Source: Cricetomys ansorgei
Taxonomy: Eukaryota; Chordata; Mammalia; Rodentia; Nesomyidae
Direction of reading: 5' to 3'
Length of the DNA stretch: 64,000 nt
Assembly (NCBI GenBank): GCA_026225945.1
Contig: JAMJFZ010000711.1
Coordinates: forward strand, 4,527,501 to 4,591,500
The notes beneath the pieces were generated by a model. The model was not told the DNA's origin. It searched no databases and was given only the letters and a program-made list of their open reading frames with translations. Of the stretch, positions 53,831 to 63,898 are shown in pieces. The position numbers were made by a program, and so were the translations under genes. Each line of letters opens with the position of its first letter. Position 1 is the stretch's first letter.

Positions 53831-54024
53831 AAAATCTTGTCTTAGTCGGCCATGTCTCTTTTCATATCCCCAGCACAAGTTGTTCTGGTTGCAAGGACAC
53901 ACGCTGCAATGCTGCTGACACAAGATTCCGAGACTGTAGTGCTCAGGCTTCCCACCCCTGTGATCCAAGGGAAAGCATGAGGGTGTAGGACTGAGGAATG
54001 GTGCTGAGAGCCAGTGGACAGCAG

Positions 54025-54115
54025 CCAGAGCAATCACCTCCTGTGTGCCAGGATCAGTTCTGGAAGTTCTGGGAAACAAAAGGAGGAAAATATACTCCTC
54101 ATGGCTCACATTAAG
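54025..54115 (-). mobile_element. L2 LINE 3' end, antisense
   Basis: 'cacctcctgtgtgccaggat' and 'cagttctggaagttctggga' match 'cacctactatgtgccaggca' and 'ctgttctaggtgctgggga'. Confidence 0.7.
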
Positions 54116-54119
54116 CAGT

Positions 54120-54198
54120 GGAAGATGGAATGAGTTAATGCACTAACACTGTTAGTAGAGCCAGACACACAGCAGGTTCCTTAGAAATAACTGTTTCC
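54120..54198 (+). mobile_element. MIR SINE 3' end
   Basis: 'gaatgagttaatgcactaac' and 'gagccagacacacagcaggt' parallel 'aatgagttaatacatgtaaa' and 'cagtgcctggcacatagtag'. Confidence 0.52.
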
Positions 54199-54199
54199 C

Positions 54200-54935
54200 T
54201 TCTTTAAAGTCTGGCCTAAGAGACTCCGGGCCTCTCTCTCTTCTGGGAGCTTTCTGATCAGTGAAAGTATTCAGGGATTAGAGAGGGAAGAGCTCAGGTG
54301 AGTGGGTTCAATTGACAGTACTTATGTCTGTCAGATAGAGCCACATTTCAAGCTATGTTGAACTTTAAATCACTTGGACCTACTTCAAAGCATATCCTCT
54401 CTCACTGGATAATGTAGGCCATCTTTGAAGACACTTAGCAGTTGCTGTGTGTGTTGGGTCATTCCATGTGCATTGGAATACTAATATCCTATGCAGATAT
54501 AGACATTACCAGCTTATAGTAAGAGAAGATATGCATGCATTAATATGTTCACTTATACAAATGATTCATTTGTGCAATGACTTGACAGTCATTTCCATAT
54601 CTGCCTCCAAAGGAGGGTCACTCTGCTTTACTCCCCGATGTGAGTCAGAAGTCAAGGTGCAGCTGAATCGTATAACCTCTTCACCAAGGCAGCTCTGTGG
54701 TGCCAGTCAGAGTCTGGACTGGAAGTTGTCTTGAGCATTCGTAATTGCATTTTTCCATGTTCCAAACTGTGAGCCACAGCAGGTAGATGTAAGCACTGTA
54801 GCCAAACAAGTCTGGACCTCCTAATAGAGCCATCAATGTCAAAGTGCTTTCTTGTTATACTGCCTATTTCCTCTCCTGAAACTTTGAATAATGAAATTTA
54901 ACTTACTGCAATCTCAGGAGGTTAGAGAGAACAGA
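54200..54935. other. single-copy DNA
   Basis: No repeat family recognised. The 95-codon frame at 54447-54734 shows no motif. Confidence 0.42.
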
Positions 54936-54937
54936 TA

Positions 54938-55012
54938 CAGATTGCCTGGCACACAGTAGTTGTTCCACAAACACTAACTTATTCATCCACTAATAATATG
55001 CTATAGTATGCT
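54938..55012 (+). mobile_element. MIR/L2 3'-end fragment
   Basis: 'attgcctggcacacagtagt' is a near-exact match to 'gtgcctggcacatagtaggt', followed by 'tgttccacaaacactaactt'. Confidence 0.55.
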
Positions 55013-55184
55013 TCCTTTTCTGTGGTTTTAATTTTGTTTTTACTATTATTCTGAATAATAACAACTGGATATTTATGCTTTCATGTGGGCATTGTATTTA
55101 ACCTCTGTAATAACTATATTAAGAGTTGTATGAATAATATATGAATGGTTATAGCTTTGTGAATGGCTTCATGATTAATAACCA

Positions 55185-55318
55185 TGTTAGTCTCATTTAA
55201 TACATCTGTGCCCTAAGCACAAGAGATTTTGAATAATTTGTTCAAGGTCACCGTACGATTTAAAAGTCACGGGTAACATTTAAATGGACATACATCTCAG
55301 AGCCAGTACTCTCCTACG
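55185..55318 (-). mobile_element. MIR SINE fragment, antisense
   Basis: 'tgttagtctcatttaataca', 'tttgttcaaggtcaccgtac' and 'cagagccagtactctcctac' follow inverted MIR. Confidence 0.74.
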
Positions 55319-55319
55319 T

Positions 55320-56225
55320 ACACTAAACATTAACTTTGTGCAAAGCAGGAATATGCATTTGTCATTTGAATTTTTGTGTTATTAAGTGCAGGAAAAGCAT
55401 ATCATAAAGAATATGGTGACTAGAATCTCTGATAGGTATCTTTCTAGTAAAACAATATCAATATGTGGGGCTGTTGCTCATTAAACTTAGTATGGTCTTT
55501 GACTCTCAGCAGGTGCCTGCTATAGAGCCATGGGTCTCCTTGTGAAGTTCAGAAAGGAAGTTTATACATAGGGAGAGAAGGAAGGCAAGAATTGGAATAA
55601 AGAATGAGATTTATTGGAGGGAGGGAGGTAGTATAGTACAATGCCCTCACTTTCTGTCTTCCCATCATGCCTCTCCGCCAGCACCCTCATCCGTTTATGT
55701 ACTTCAGTCCTTTCTCCTCCTGTAAATACCGCCTTAGTAATTTTTATGCACATCATCGTAAATGTCAGTGTATGAACTCATCTATAGTCACGTAGACTAT
55801 ATTAACAAGGTTAGATATTATATCAGATATGCTTCTGATAATACAGGGTGGCTTTAGGTAGCTTCCTGAAGGAATTTTTGAAGAACAGGAGCCTTTTCAT
55901 GTAAATATGTGCACACATTTGAGAAGAGCAGCCGTCCTGCTCAGGTTAATGGCAGCCACTCGGGAACATCCCAGGGTCCTTTACCGTCACACTTTGATTT
56001 TTTTTTAAAGCTTCTTCGACGCCCACAAAAAGATGAAATTTCATGTGATATTTCTCAATTTTTAAAGGTTTCTTCATGTTTTTAAAAATGCCACAAAGCC
56101 AAAAGAAATAGCTGTGGGTCACATGATTGGCATGATGCTGGCTCATGACCTACATAGCATCTTGCATCATAAATATGAACTTCATGGTGACACATTCTTG
56201 CTATTATGTGTCCCCCTGTGAGCAA
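55320..56225. other. single-copy interval
   Basis: About 0.9 kb without recognised repeats, including a purine-rich patch near 55600-55630. No coding signal. Confidence 0.43.
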
Positions 56226-56229
56226 AGGC

Positions 56230-56381
56230 TGCCCGGGGGCCCAGGTTGTAGCTTATTAATCTGACACATCAGCAGCGGCCATAAAGTTAGCCTATACTGT
56301 TGCAGACCCCCAAGGGCTCGGTTGTATCTTACTGAGCTAACACAAGATTCATAACCCCAGAACTAAGTTATACTGCTATAG
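56230..56381 (+). repeat. diverged 76-bp tandem duplication
   Basis: Two head-to-tail units, 56230-56305 and 56306-56381. Both carry 'ggttgta.ctta', a 'ct.acaca' block, then 'a.ttatactg'-type and '...caga/taga' ends at the same spacing. I estimate 65-70% identity, so the duplication is old. The unit is not from a family I recognise. Confidence 0.72.
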
Positions 56382-56383
56382 AT

Positions 56384-56678
56384 TTTATTTTTGTTAAAAG
56401 TACAAGCCTCCTTTCCTCTCTAGACAAAGCTCTTTGTCTTCCTTTTTTTCACCCATAGATCAGTTATTTGTAAATTTTAGTGTATGTCACCACAAATCAA
56501 GATAATGACTAACATTTTCCTAACTGTTTTAGATTGGATAGGTAACACTTTTATCGCCCACATAATGTAAGAAATACCAAGTTCTTTATTGGGTTTCTTT
56601 GTCCTGTTTAAAGGTTCGTGCGTTTTTGGAGATCATATAAATGAGAAGGGGAATTTATGAACTTGGGGCAGATGTAGC
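56384..56678. other. single-copy DNA
   Basis: AT-rich spacer with no element recognised. Confidence 0.4.
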
Positions 56679-56679
56679 T

Positions 56680-56792
56680 TTAAATCCTGTCATTTGTCAG
56701 CCTAGCAAACTTGGTTCTTCAATTTCACTTGTCCTTTTTATTAAATGATGATTACCATGCCTTTGTCACAAGATAGTTGAAAGAAGTACATG
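56680..56792 (+). mobile_element. MIR SINE, sense
   Basis: 'agctttaaatcctgtcattt', 'gtcagcctagcaaacttggt' and 'taaatgatgattaccatgcc' follow MIR ('aatcccggctctgccact...taaaatggggataatacctac'). Confidence 0.74.
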
Positions 56793-57038
56793 GAGGGACT
56801 GGAGAGATGGCTAGGTGGTTAAGAGTTCATGCTGCTCTTGCATGTTTGCTCTTGCATGCTCTTGCAGGTTTGGTTCCCAGCACCCATGTGGTGGCTCATG
56901 ACTGACCATCTGTAACTCCACTTCCAGGCAATACAATGCTCTCATGTAATCTATGTGGGTACCAGGTACACACACAGTGCACATACATATATGCAGGCAA
57001 ACAATCATACATACAAAATAAAATAAAATCTTTAAAAA
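56793..57038 (+). mobile_element. B3 SINE, full length, with internal triplication
   Basis: 'gggactggagagatggctag', 'ggttcccagcacccatgtgg', 'tgaccatctgtaactccact', 'gcacatacatatatgcaggc', and an AATAAA-rich end. The unit 'gctcttgcatg' occurs three times between the A and B boxes (56831-56868), widening their spacing by about 25 bp. Confidence 0.97.
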
Positions 57039-57040
57039 TG

Positions 57041-57120
57041 CAGAGAAAGAAAGAAAGATGGGGAAAGAGGAAGAGAACAAAAACAAATAATAATAATTAT
57101 TACTATTATAGTTATAATAG
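57041..57120. repeat. purine-rich and (TAA)n simple sequence, B3 tail
   Basis: GAAA/GGAAA units followed by AATAAT and TTATTA units. It extends the A-rich end of the preceding B3. Confidence 0.88.
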
Positions 57121-57284
57121 AGTATTTGTCTTCCTGTCTCAGCCCATTCTTTTACAGATATGCCCAGGGGTTTGTTCCCTGTATGATTCTACATTCTGTC
57201 AAATTGGCAATCAATATCAATCAAAAATTTACTCTTTATCAACCTGATATCCAAGGATATTTTAGGACAGTAGCTTCTGCCCTT

Positions 57285-57665
57285 GTCCTCATAAGCTCAT
57301 TACATCTCATAATGCAAAATGCATCCAGTACAACTGTAAAGTCCCCCATACTTTTTTAACAACTCTAGCACTGTTTAAAATTGTAAATGCAAAGTGTCTT
57401 CTGAAGCTCAGGCAATGCCTTCACTGTTAGCCCCTATAACATGGAAGGCACTTTACATACTTTCACTATACAGTGGCACAGAGTCTACCTTCCCATTCCA
57501 GAAAACAGGGAGTGGATAAAGCAAAAATTCAAGCAAAGCAAGACCAAAACCCAGCAGGCAAAATACCCAATCATGCAACTCCATGTCAGGCATCTGAGAC
57601 TCACGATGGAATCATCTGGGCTCCAAAGGCCTGGGTAGCCCTGCCCCTTCAGGTCTGCTGCCTCT
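57285..57665 (-). mobile_element. L1 LINE 3' UTR, antisense
   Basis: 'ctcataatgcaaaatgcatc', 'cagtacaactgtaaagtccc', 'ccttcccattccagaaaaca', 'aagcaagaccaaaacccagc' and 'tgggtagccctgccccttca' occur in the order of an L1 3' UTR read in antisense. ORF2 is not present. A pyrimidine tract (sense purine tract) follows at 57660-57700, as expected of L1 3' UTRs. Confidence 0.83.
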
Positions 57666-57779
57666 CCCTTTCTCTCCCTTCTTCCCTCTCTTTCTCCTCC
57701 AAAACTGAAAAGTGATTAAAAATGTGGTGAGTTGGAAAATCCATGAAATCCCCGAGCTTCCAAAGAGGAAAAGTGTTTA
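57666..57779 (+). repeat. unit A: pyrimidine tract plus 75-bp related segment
   Basis: CCTCTCCCTTTCTC-type tract, then 57705-57779 ('ctgaaaagtgattaaaaatg', 'gagcttccaaagagg'). The latter aligns with 58966-59042 at roughly 70% with small gaps, and that copy also follows a pyrimidine tract. Probably from the same L1 3' region as 57285-57665. Confidence 0.6.
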
Positions 57780-58485
57780 CTCTATTTAGAGACTGCATAG
57801 TAATATTACAGAAGTTAGATTGTCTGTATATAACTGATATTATTGTCTGTCTTTAATATTGGACATTCGACACAGATTTTCCAAGCTGATTCCTGCTGAC
57901 ACTTTTGAGTTGGGAAACTGGATGTTTTGCCGTGTCTTCTGAATGAAGACTAGGGAGCTACACAGTCACCTCAAGTTGCTGAGGTGTCTGAAGGTCGTCA
58001 GAATGAAGGCTGTAGTTGGGCCATGTAAACCAAGGCTGTGAAGGCAGATGTCGAGTGGAGACGGTAGCTGAGTGACAATGAGAGCTCTTAGGGTGAGAGA
58101 TGGTGACCGAGAGAGAAGGGAGTGGCAGAAGAATTGGGTTTGTTCTTGAAAAACTCTTCTAGTGGCCTGGAAATAAATTTTCTGGCTCTGATTATGCTGA
58201 CGTTCAAGCTGCAATGCAGTCTATACTTTAGGACTCAGCAAGTAAAAAAGTCTAATATTGAAATAGGTATGCTGAGAGTCATATGACGACATGATATGAT
58301 ATGATCTCTTAAACACCATACAACCAAATGCTAGAAAGCACTTATGTAACAAGGCAGCGTAGAGTAAGAGCAGCATGGGATGCTATGATGCAATGCAATA
58401 CAGCACAACTTTCGTGTAACATTGCACACAGAGAAGGCTGGGCGGTATGAAAGAAATGGTGTTGTGATGTGTGGATTAAATAAAG
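57780..58485. other. single-copy interval
   Basis: No recognised repeat apart from a short (ATATG)n run near 58288-58303. A deletion- or duplication-derived continuation of the L1 was looked for and not found. Confidence 0.42.
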
Positions 58486-58489
58486 GCTG

Positions 58490-58640
58490 AGGTGTAGAGC
58501 CAGAGAGTCGAAGATTAAACCCAGATCCACATGCACTTAGCCTTTCCTCTCTCCAGCTTTCTAGCCTGTGAAAGGAGGGTGACACCTACTCCACAGGGTG
58601 GTTATTCACTAAGACAGTCAGATCCTCTTGGTATGTGGAA
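58490..58640 (+). mobile_element. MIR SINE, sense
   Basis: 'gtgtagagccagagagtcga', 'aagattaaacccagatccac' and 'ggtgacacctactccacagg' (compare 'ataatacctacctcataggg'). The centre is shortened. Confidence 0.78.
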
Positions 58641-58875
58641 CTGGTTGGATAAGACTGTGAGATAATCCAAACCTATTGCTTGCTCAAAGAAAGGGACCAG
58701 GTAGAACCAGAGAGAAAGAATCTCCGGAATGAAAGACTTGAGAGTAAGGTAAAGATGGGCAAAACGAACAAATACAAAAAAGGAGTTAGGTTTGAGAATG
58801 TTCGAGCAGAGAGAATATTAGGGTTCCTCCATATCCTGTAATTTGGTGTGAGCGTGGACTAAATTGAATTATAGT

Positions 58876-59042
58876 GCTCTCTCTCTCTCTCTTGTTCCCC
58901 TCTCTTTTTCTCTCTTCCTCCCTCCCCTTTTCCCTCTCTCTCCCTCTTTCTCTCTCTCTCTCCTTCTGAAAGATGTTTAAAAACATGGGAAGCTGGAGAA
59001 TTCTGTGCAATCCCAGGGCTTCCTAAGAGAGAAGACAGTTTT
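58876..59042 (+). repeat. unit B: long pyrimidine tract plus 77-bp related segment
   Basis: 58876-58965 is CT/CTTT/CCCT repeat, nearly pure pyrimidine. 58966-59042 ('ctgaaagatgtttaaaaaca', 'gggcttcctaagagag') is the paralogue of 57705-57779. The tract is about twice the length of its counterpart in unit A. Confidence 0.62.
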
Positions 59043-59321
59043 TTCAGTCTTTTGTTAAGTGAAGCCCTTGAGCTATGCAAAGACAAAGATGGTCACACTG
59101 AGCAAAGGTGAATTTCACCAAGCTAAAGTCATCTTTTGTTTCAAGTAAGAAAGCATACTACAAATAATTTAGCTTACACAAAAATATCCAAATCAAATGG
59201 TGTCATTACAACTGCAAAATATACAGTTGCTACTAAGAATAACTGTTATTGTTACCATTCTGAAGGAGAGAACAGCCTTCACCTTTAACCTCTTTGCAGT
59301 CAGTTGAATATAATTAACGTG

Positions 59322-59499
59322 CTGCGCCACTGCCCACACCTTTAATCCCAGTACTCATGAGGCTGAGGCAGATCTCTGTGAGTTAGAGGCCTGCCTGGTC
59401 TACAGAGTGAGTTCCAGGACAGCCAAGGCCACAAAGAGAAACCCTGTCCCGAACCACCCTCCCCATCCCTCACACTCCCCCCCCCCAAAAAAAAAAAGC
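59322..59499 (+). mobile_element. B1 SINE, full length, with target-site duplication
   Basis: 'cacctttaatcccagtactc', 'gcctgcctggtctacagagt', 'gttccaggacagccaaggcc' and 'gaaaccctgtcccgaaccac', then a C/A-rich tail. TTAACGTG flanks it at 59314-59321 and 59500-59507, the duplicated target expected of L1-mediated insertion. Confidence 0.98.
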
Positions 59500-59662
59500 T
59501 TAACGTGATTATGGTCAGTTGGCCTGATTACTTCTGGCAAGAATTTTTCTTCTCTTCCCATATATCTACAAGAGATATTTTTAAAAAATGCTGTATTTTG
59601 TTTAAAAACTGTGAGTTTTTCTTAATAAGAAAATAGAAACAATTAAAAATGTACTCTCCCTG

Positions 59663-59877
59663 TGGGGCTGGCAAGATGGCTCAGCATTTGTGAACATTTG
59701 CTGTTCAATCATGAGGACCAGAGTTCAGATTCCAGCACCCTGGAAAGCACAGAGCAGCTTGTAACTCCAACTCCAAGGGACCAGATACCCTGTCCTGTGG
59801 GCACCTGCACATACATAAGGCCATTCTCTCTCTCTCTCAATCTCTCTCTCTCTCTCTCTCATCTCTCTGTCACACAC

Positions 59878-59917
<40 letters not shown>

Positions 59918-59925
59918 TAAAAATG
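59663..59925 (+). mobile_element. B3-type SINE with (CT)n(CA)n tail
   Basis: 'tggggctggcaagatggctc', 'agagttcagattccagcacc', 'agcagcttgtaactccaact' and 'gggcacctgcacatacataa', followed by a CT tract (about 59823-59867) and CA tract (about 59871-59915). Confidence 0.93.
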
Positions 59926-60129
59926 TAAACTTTCAAAAAGTTCTTTTAAGAAATATCCAGTTGAAAATGTGCTGAGGGCTTGGTATGAACCGTCAGTAAT
60001 AGGAAAGCACTCTAAGGCTGAACCACAATTAAGAGATAGTGCAGGTGTTATCTTTTGCTGGTGTTTTGGGGGTATTTCCTGAGAAGCATTTTCCAGGTAC
60101 CAGCTCTTGCATTTCTTTCTCCATGCAGT

Positions 60130-60215
60130 TTAGCCTGGTCAGGTTATGGTCTTTACATCACAGAGGTTAATTAACTCGCCCACGGTCACACAGCAGAGCC
60201 TCGTCTTTCCTCTGC
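60130..60215 (-). mobile_element. MIR SINE fragment, antisense
   Basis: 'cacagaggttaattaactcg' and 'cccacggtcacacagcagag' match inverted MIR ('cagagaggttaagtaacttg...cccaaggtcacacagctag') very well over a short span. Confidence 0.78.
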
Positions 60216-60283
60216 AGTTGTGTTTGAACAAAACCTGAACTTAATGTTTCAAGGGCAGCATTGGTGTTCTCTTGGCATGGTTG

Positions 60284-60357
60284 TTTTTTTTTGTTTTTGA
60301 TTTTTGTTTTTTTGGTGGTGGTGGTGTTTCTTGTTGTTGTTGTTGTTTTTGTTTGTG
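60284..60357. repeat. T-rich TTTG/GTT/GTGG simple sequence
   Basis: T8, TTTTTG units, (GGT)n and (GTT)n in succession. A purine-poor strand of about 70 bp. Confidence 0.93.
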
Positions 60358-62840
60358 TGACACATAGTAGAAAGAAAGAACAAAGATAACAGGAGTACTG
60401 GTAAAACCATGGACTATTGTAAACAATGGTGGAACTAAGGCAGAGTTTACTCACTAGCCTATGAAGTAGGTAAATAACTGGTGAGCAAAGACCCCTGGGA
60501 AAGAGTTTCAGGACATGATGTGAATGAGCTTGAGGAAAACGGTAGTGGTAAAAGAGGAATTGGAACTAAGGTCCCTTTGCTCTCAGGCTGCCACCAACTA
60601 CTGGATATTAGCCTCTCATCTAGGCAGCGTGCCTCACTCAGGTGCTTTCTCCTTTCATCCCTAATGATGGGCTGAGTGAGCTGGGGAAATCAACCTAAGA
60701 GGTCTCTTTATTTAGCCATCCAAGTGACTTTTCATATCACGCAGTAAACAGAAGACTTGACACATCTTCATTGCAATTGTAGCAGCAGGAGATCACCGAG
60801 AGAATAAGACAACTCGAACCGCAGGTGTTACAACAAAGGGCTATGGGCTATGGAGTGCAGGTGAAAGAGCAGCACTTGGCAACTGAGGCTTCCTGAGGTG
60901 TGGACCAGAAGAGGGGTGTGTGTGCTCGGTTTGCAGGATGAATATAATTTCAGAAGGCTCTCAAGGAGGCAACACATGAGGGGAGCCTTATATATGTGTA
61001 TTTGTAACTATTGAAATTTTACCCATTAGTGAGGGTAAATGAGGATCCGGAGGCAGAAGGGGAGAGGGTGACTTTGAGGTCAAGCTGAGCAGTCTGGGTT
61101 TGGTGACCTGAGCATCCCTAGCCATGTGTACATCTGACCCTCTGTTCACACAGCAATATTTTGATTCACTAATGGCATCTGAAATACAACAAAATGTAGT
61201 TTTAATAGGCTGCATTAGAAGATCAATGTGTTCCATTATGGAGTAGAGGCAGAGAGAAGGAGGGTGCTGGAGAGAGGGGGAGATTGATTTTCCTTGGAAA
61301 ACAAATTGTTAATGTACTTGAAGAGGCAGAAGGATGAAAAAGTGTCCATTGTGGAAGGGGCTCTGACCAGTGGAATAGCAAGGTGACTATGTCCTCCCAC
61401 CATACCTTCTCCTTGACTTTCTCTCCCCCAGGTGTCCACTGGGGAGAAAATGTAGACGGGGAAGGTATGCCAGGTTCTGGGAGAGGTGGCAATGACCTTG
61501 CTTCCTGTTCCATCTATGGAGGCTAAGGAAGTTGAAAGGGAGATTGATCAAGAACAATTCCAAAAATGATAGGGGGAAAGATCTGAGGCTTGAAGAGAGC
61601 CCTCGTTATCTGAGGAGCTTCAACCAGGCCTGACATTAGTGTCCCCTAGGGTAGCTTTCATTCAAGCAGATTGACACTTTTCTTGAAAGTGATATTTCAT
61701 TGGAATGGGATTTTGCTGGAAATGGATTCAGTGATGACTCTTAATGAGTGTCGCCCTGCTGATTTGATCAGGGCTGTGTTCTGTCTGCCATCTGTTAGCC
61801 TTGCAGAGCTCCCTGAAGCAAGTGCCCTTATAGTCCCTGAACCGTGTGGTCTCCACAGTGATGGTCAGAGGAGCAGGGTGCATTTGTGATAGCCTCTTAG
61901 AATTCAGGTTGTATCTATAGAATTTCTATGGAATTCCTGTCTTGGCACCTTTGATGAGATGCCAGGGCTGGATCAGTCCCAAATCAGTACTTGTCAGTAG
62001 CTCACTCCTGAAATGGTAAAACTCTGGAAATAAACACAGCATCAGGCCAAGCAACTCAGTCCTTTAGGCTCTGAATTTAAAGAATGAAGCTTTAGCAATA
62101 AAAATGGCAGTGGGATGATAGGCTAGAGCACTTGGAGCCAGGGAACTGTTTTGTACCTCCAATTGATACAAACATCTTAAATTAAATTTTTTTCAAGGCA
62201 TTAAACGATAAAAATCAAACCTCTTAAGACTCCCCTGAGGATTTAAGTTATTGCTTCCTTTAAATTCACATGACTGTGCACATACCCATAAATTCCCAGA
62301 GTTACAGAGCAATTACTGCTGAGGTCCAGGCAGAGAGATGGGACTTAACCATCTGCTCTCAAAACATGTCCCAGATGACCCGGAGAATCTTCCCTCTGAC
62401 AAGCCCTTCTACCATACCAAAGCTAAGTTTCTCCGAATAAAAAACATAGGAAGTATATTGCCAGTAAGCCAGCAACAGCGTCTATCCCATAATGCTCATA
62501 GTGCTCACTGTGATTCCAGTGAAAAGCTAAGTAGAGGGCTTCCATGCTAGCAGCTGTCATCTTCACTTCTCATCTTCTTACTTTCTCCATCCATTCAGCA
62601 AACAGGTAGCGATCTGCCTAGAGTTGGATGTGTGGTGACATCCTAGTCCTTAGTGGCAAGGGACAGAGAAGTCACTCATTACAGTACAGTTTAGTGACAA
62701 GTGATAGGGTGAGTAGCAGCACTAAGTAGACGGCTGGGAGCACAGAGGGCATATCTTTATTCATCATCTATCATATATCAGGTCACCTTGGGATTCAGAG
62801 AACCACCCATCTCACATAGCCCTGCCACAGAACATCTATG
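60358..62840. other. longest interval without recognised elements
   Basis: About 2.5 kb in which I name no SINE or LINE. Includes a slightly purine-rich patch (61215-61290). The open frames are all under 100 codons and occur on both strands. Could be single-copy sequence under constraint or old repeats decayed past recognition. Confidence 0.45.
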
Positions 62841-62843
62841 TAG

Positions 62844-62906
62844 TTGTTTGTGTGTGTGTTGTGTGTGTGTGTGTGTGTGTGTGGGTGTGGGTGTGGGTGT
62901 GTGCGC
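62844..62906. repeat. (TG)n / (GTGTGG)n microsatellite
   Basis: TG tract with one TTG break, then three GTGTGG-type units and a GCGCGC end. No SINE body is attached. Confidence 0.95.
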
Positions 62907-63107
62907 GCTCACACGTGCCCAGCATAGTCAGCCCCTGAGATATCTTACCCATGTTCTTATCTCCAGGTGCTTCCAAATCCTAGGTCTAAAGTCTTGCCCT
63001 ACCATAAATGTGTTTCTGGCATGCCCTGATCTCATTCTCAATGCCCTAAGGAAAACCCACCATATATTCAATTATTTATTTCCACTCCTCCATCAACTTT
63101 TCATACT

Positions 63108-63182
63108 CACTACATCCAGGACCCTATGCTAGACATTTTAAAGGAATAAGTAGGAAATGTCTCAGATCTGTCCAGAATGTGT
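63108..63182 (-). mobile_element. possible L2 3'-end fragment, antisense
   Basis: 'tccaggaccctatgctagac' and 'attttaaaggaataagtagg' recall 'tgccaggcactgtgctagac' and a degenerate 'ctggggataaatag'. Confidence 0.43.
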
Positions 63183-63184
63183 CC

Positions 63185-63725
63185 TTCAGACATATTACTG
63201 TCAAAATACAACACAGGGCCTGTCTGTCAAATCAAAGAGTTTGGTGAATGTGTAGCACAAGCTCCGTGGCTTCACTGAGCCCGAAGAATAATGAAGTATA
63301 GGGAGGAAGTGGCAATTGTTCTGGGCAGTAGAGATTGGTTAGATGTCAAGACAAAGCATCATTGTAAGAGACAGAAAGAAGAATAGCCACCAAGGAAATG
63401 TGAATGGGAAGCACAGAGTCTGCTCTGTGACTTGGTGCAATGAGTTGTTGTAAGGAGAGCTACACAAGAGTTAAGATAGGGGATGAAAGCAGATCTCAAC
63501 AGCCCTGCATGCCAGCCTAAGGATTTGGAACATTTACTCTCTTATTCTAATTCTGATCTCATTACATGACAGAGTCTACAGTGACTCCTTCACTTAGCTG
63601 GTCATTTGTTGCACATGAGGGCAAAGAACCAATCTCTACCTTAAGAACACCCATTCTGGTGAACAATCAGTCATATCCTTGGAATTCTGTGAGTCTGACC
63701 TTAGGAAATGTATTTATTGTTTGAT
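63185..63725. other. single-copy DNA
   Basis: No repeat recognised until a short (CATC/CATT)n run at 63728-63748 beside the final B1. Confidence 0.42.
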
Positions 63726-63765
63726 TCATCCATCCATTCATTCATTTGTTGTTGTTATTTTTTTT

Positions 63766-63898
63766 TTAAGAAAGAGTCTTGCATTGTCCAGGCTGCTCTC
63801 AAACTCACCATGTCGCTGAGGATGACTTTGAACCCCTGGCCCTCCTGCCTCACTTCCCAAGTGCTGAGATTATAGGCATGCGCTACTATGGCTGGCAC
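63766..63898 (-). mobile_element. B1-family SINE, older subfamily
   Basis: T-rich lead, then 'agaaagagtcttgcattgtc', 'caggctgctctcaaactcac', 'cctcacttcccaagtgctga' and 'aggcatgcgctactatggct'. An extra copy-like middle ('atgactttgaacccctggcc') suggests a PB1/B1F-type internal duplication. Confidence 0.95.

Noticed and set aside
58310..58480. Possible small structured RNA (repeated 'atgatgcaatgcaat' and similar)
   Set aside because: No Pol III boxes, snoRNA C/D or H/ACA boxes, or convincing stem could be traced.
3841..62906. TG/CA arrays examined as possible CRISPR-like or satellite arrays
   Set aside because: They are simple dinucleotide repeats with no spacer-repeat alternation, and the organism is a eukaryote.
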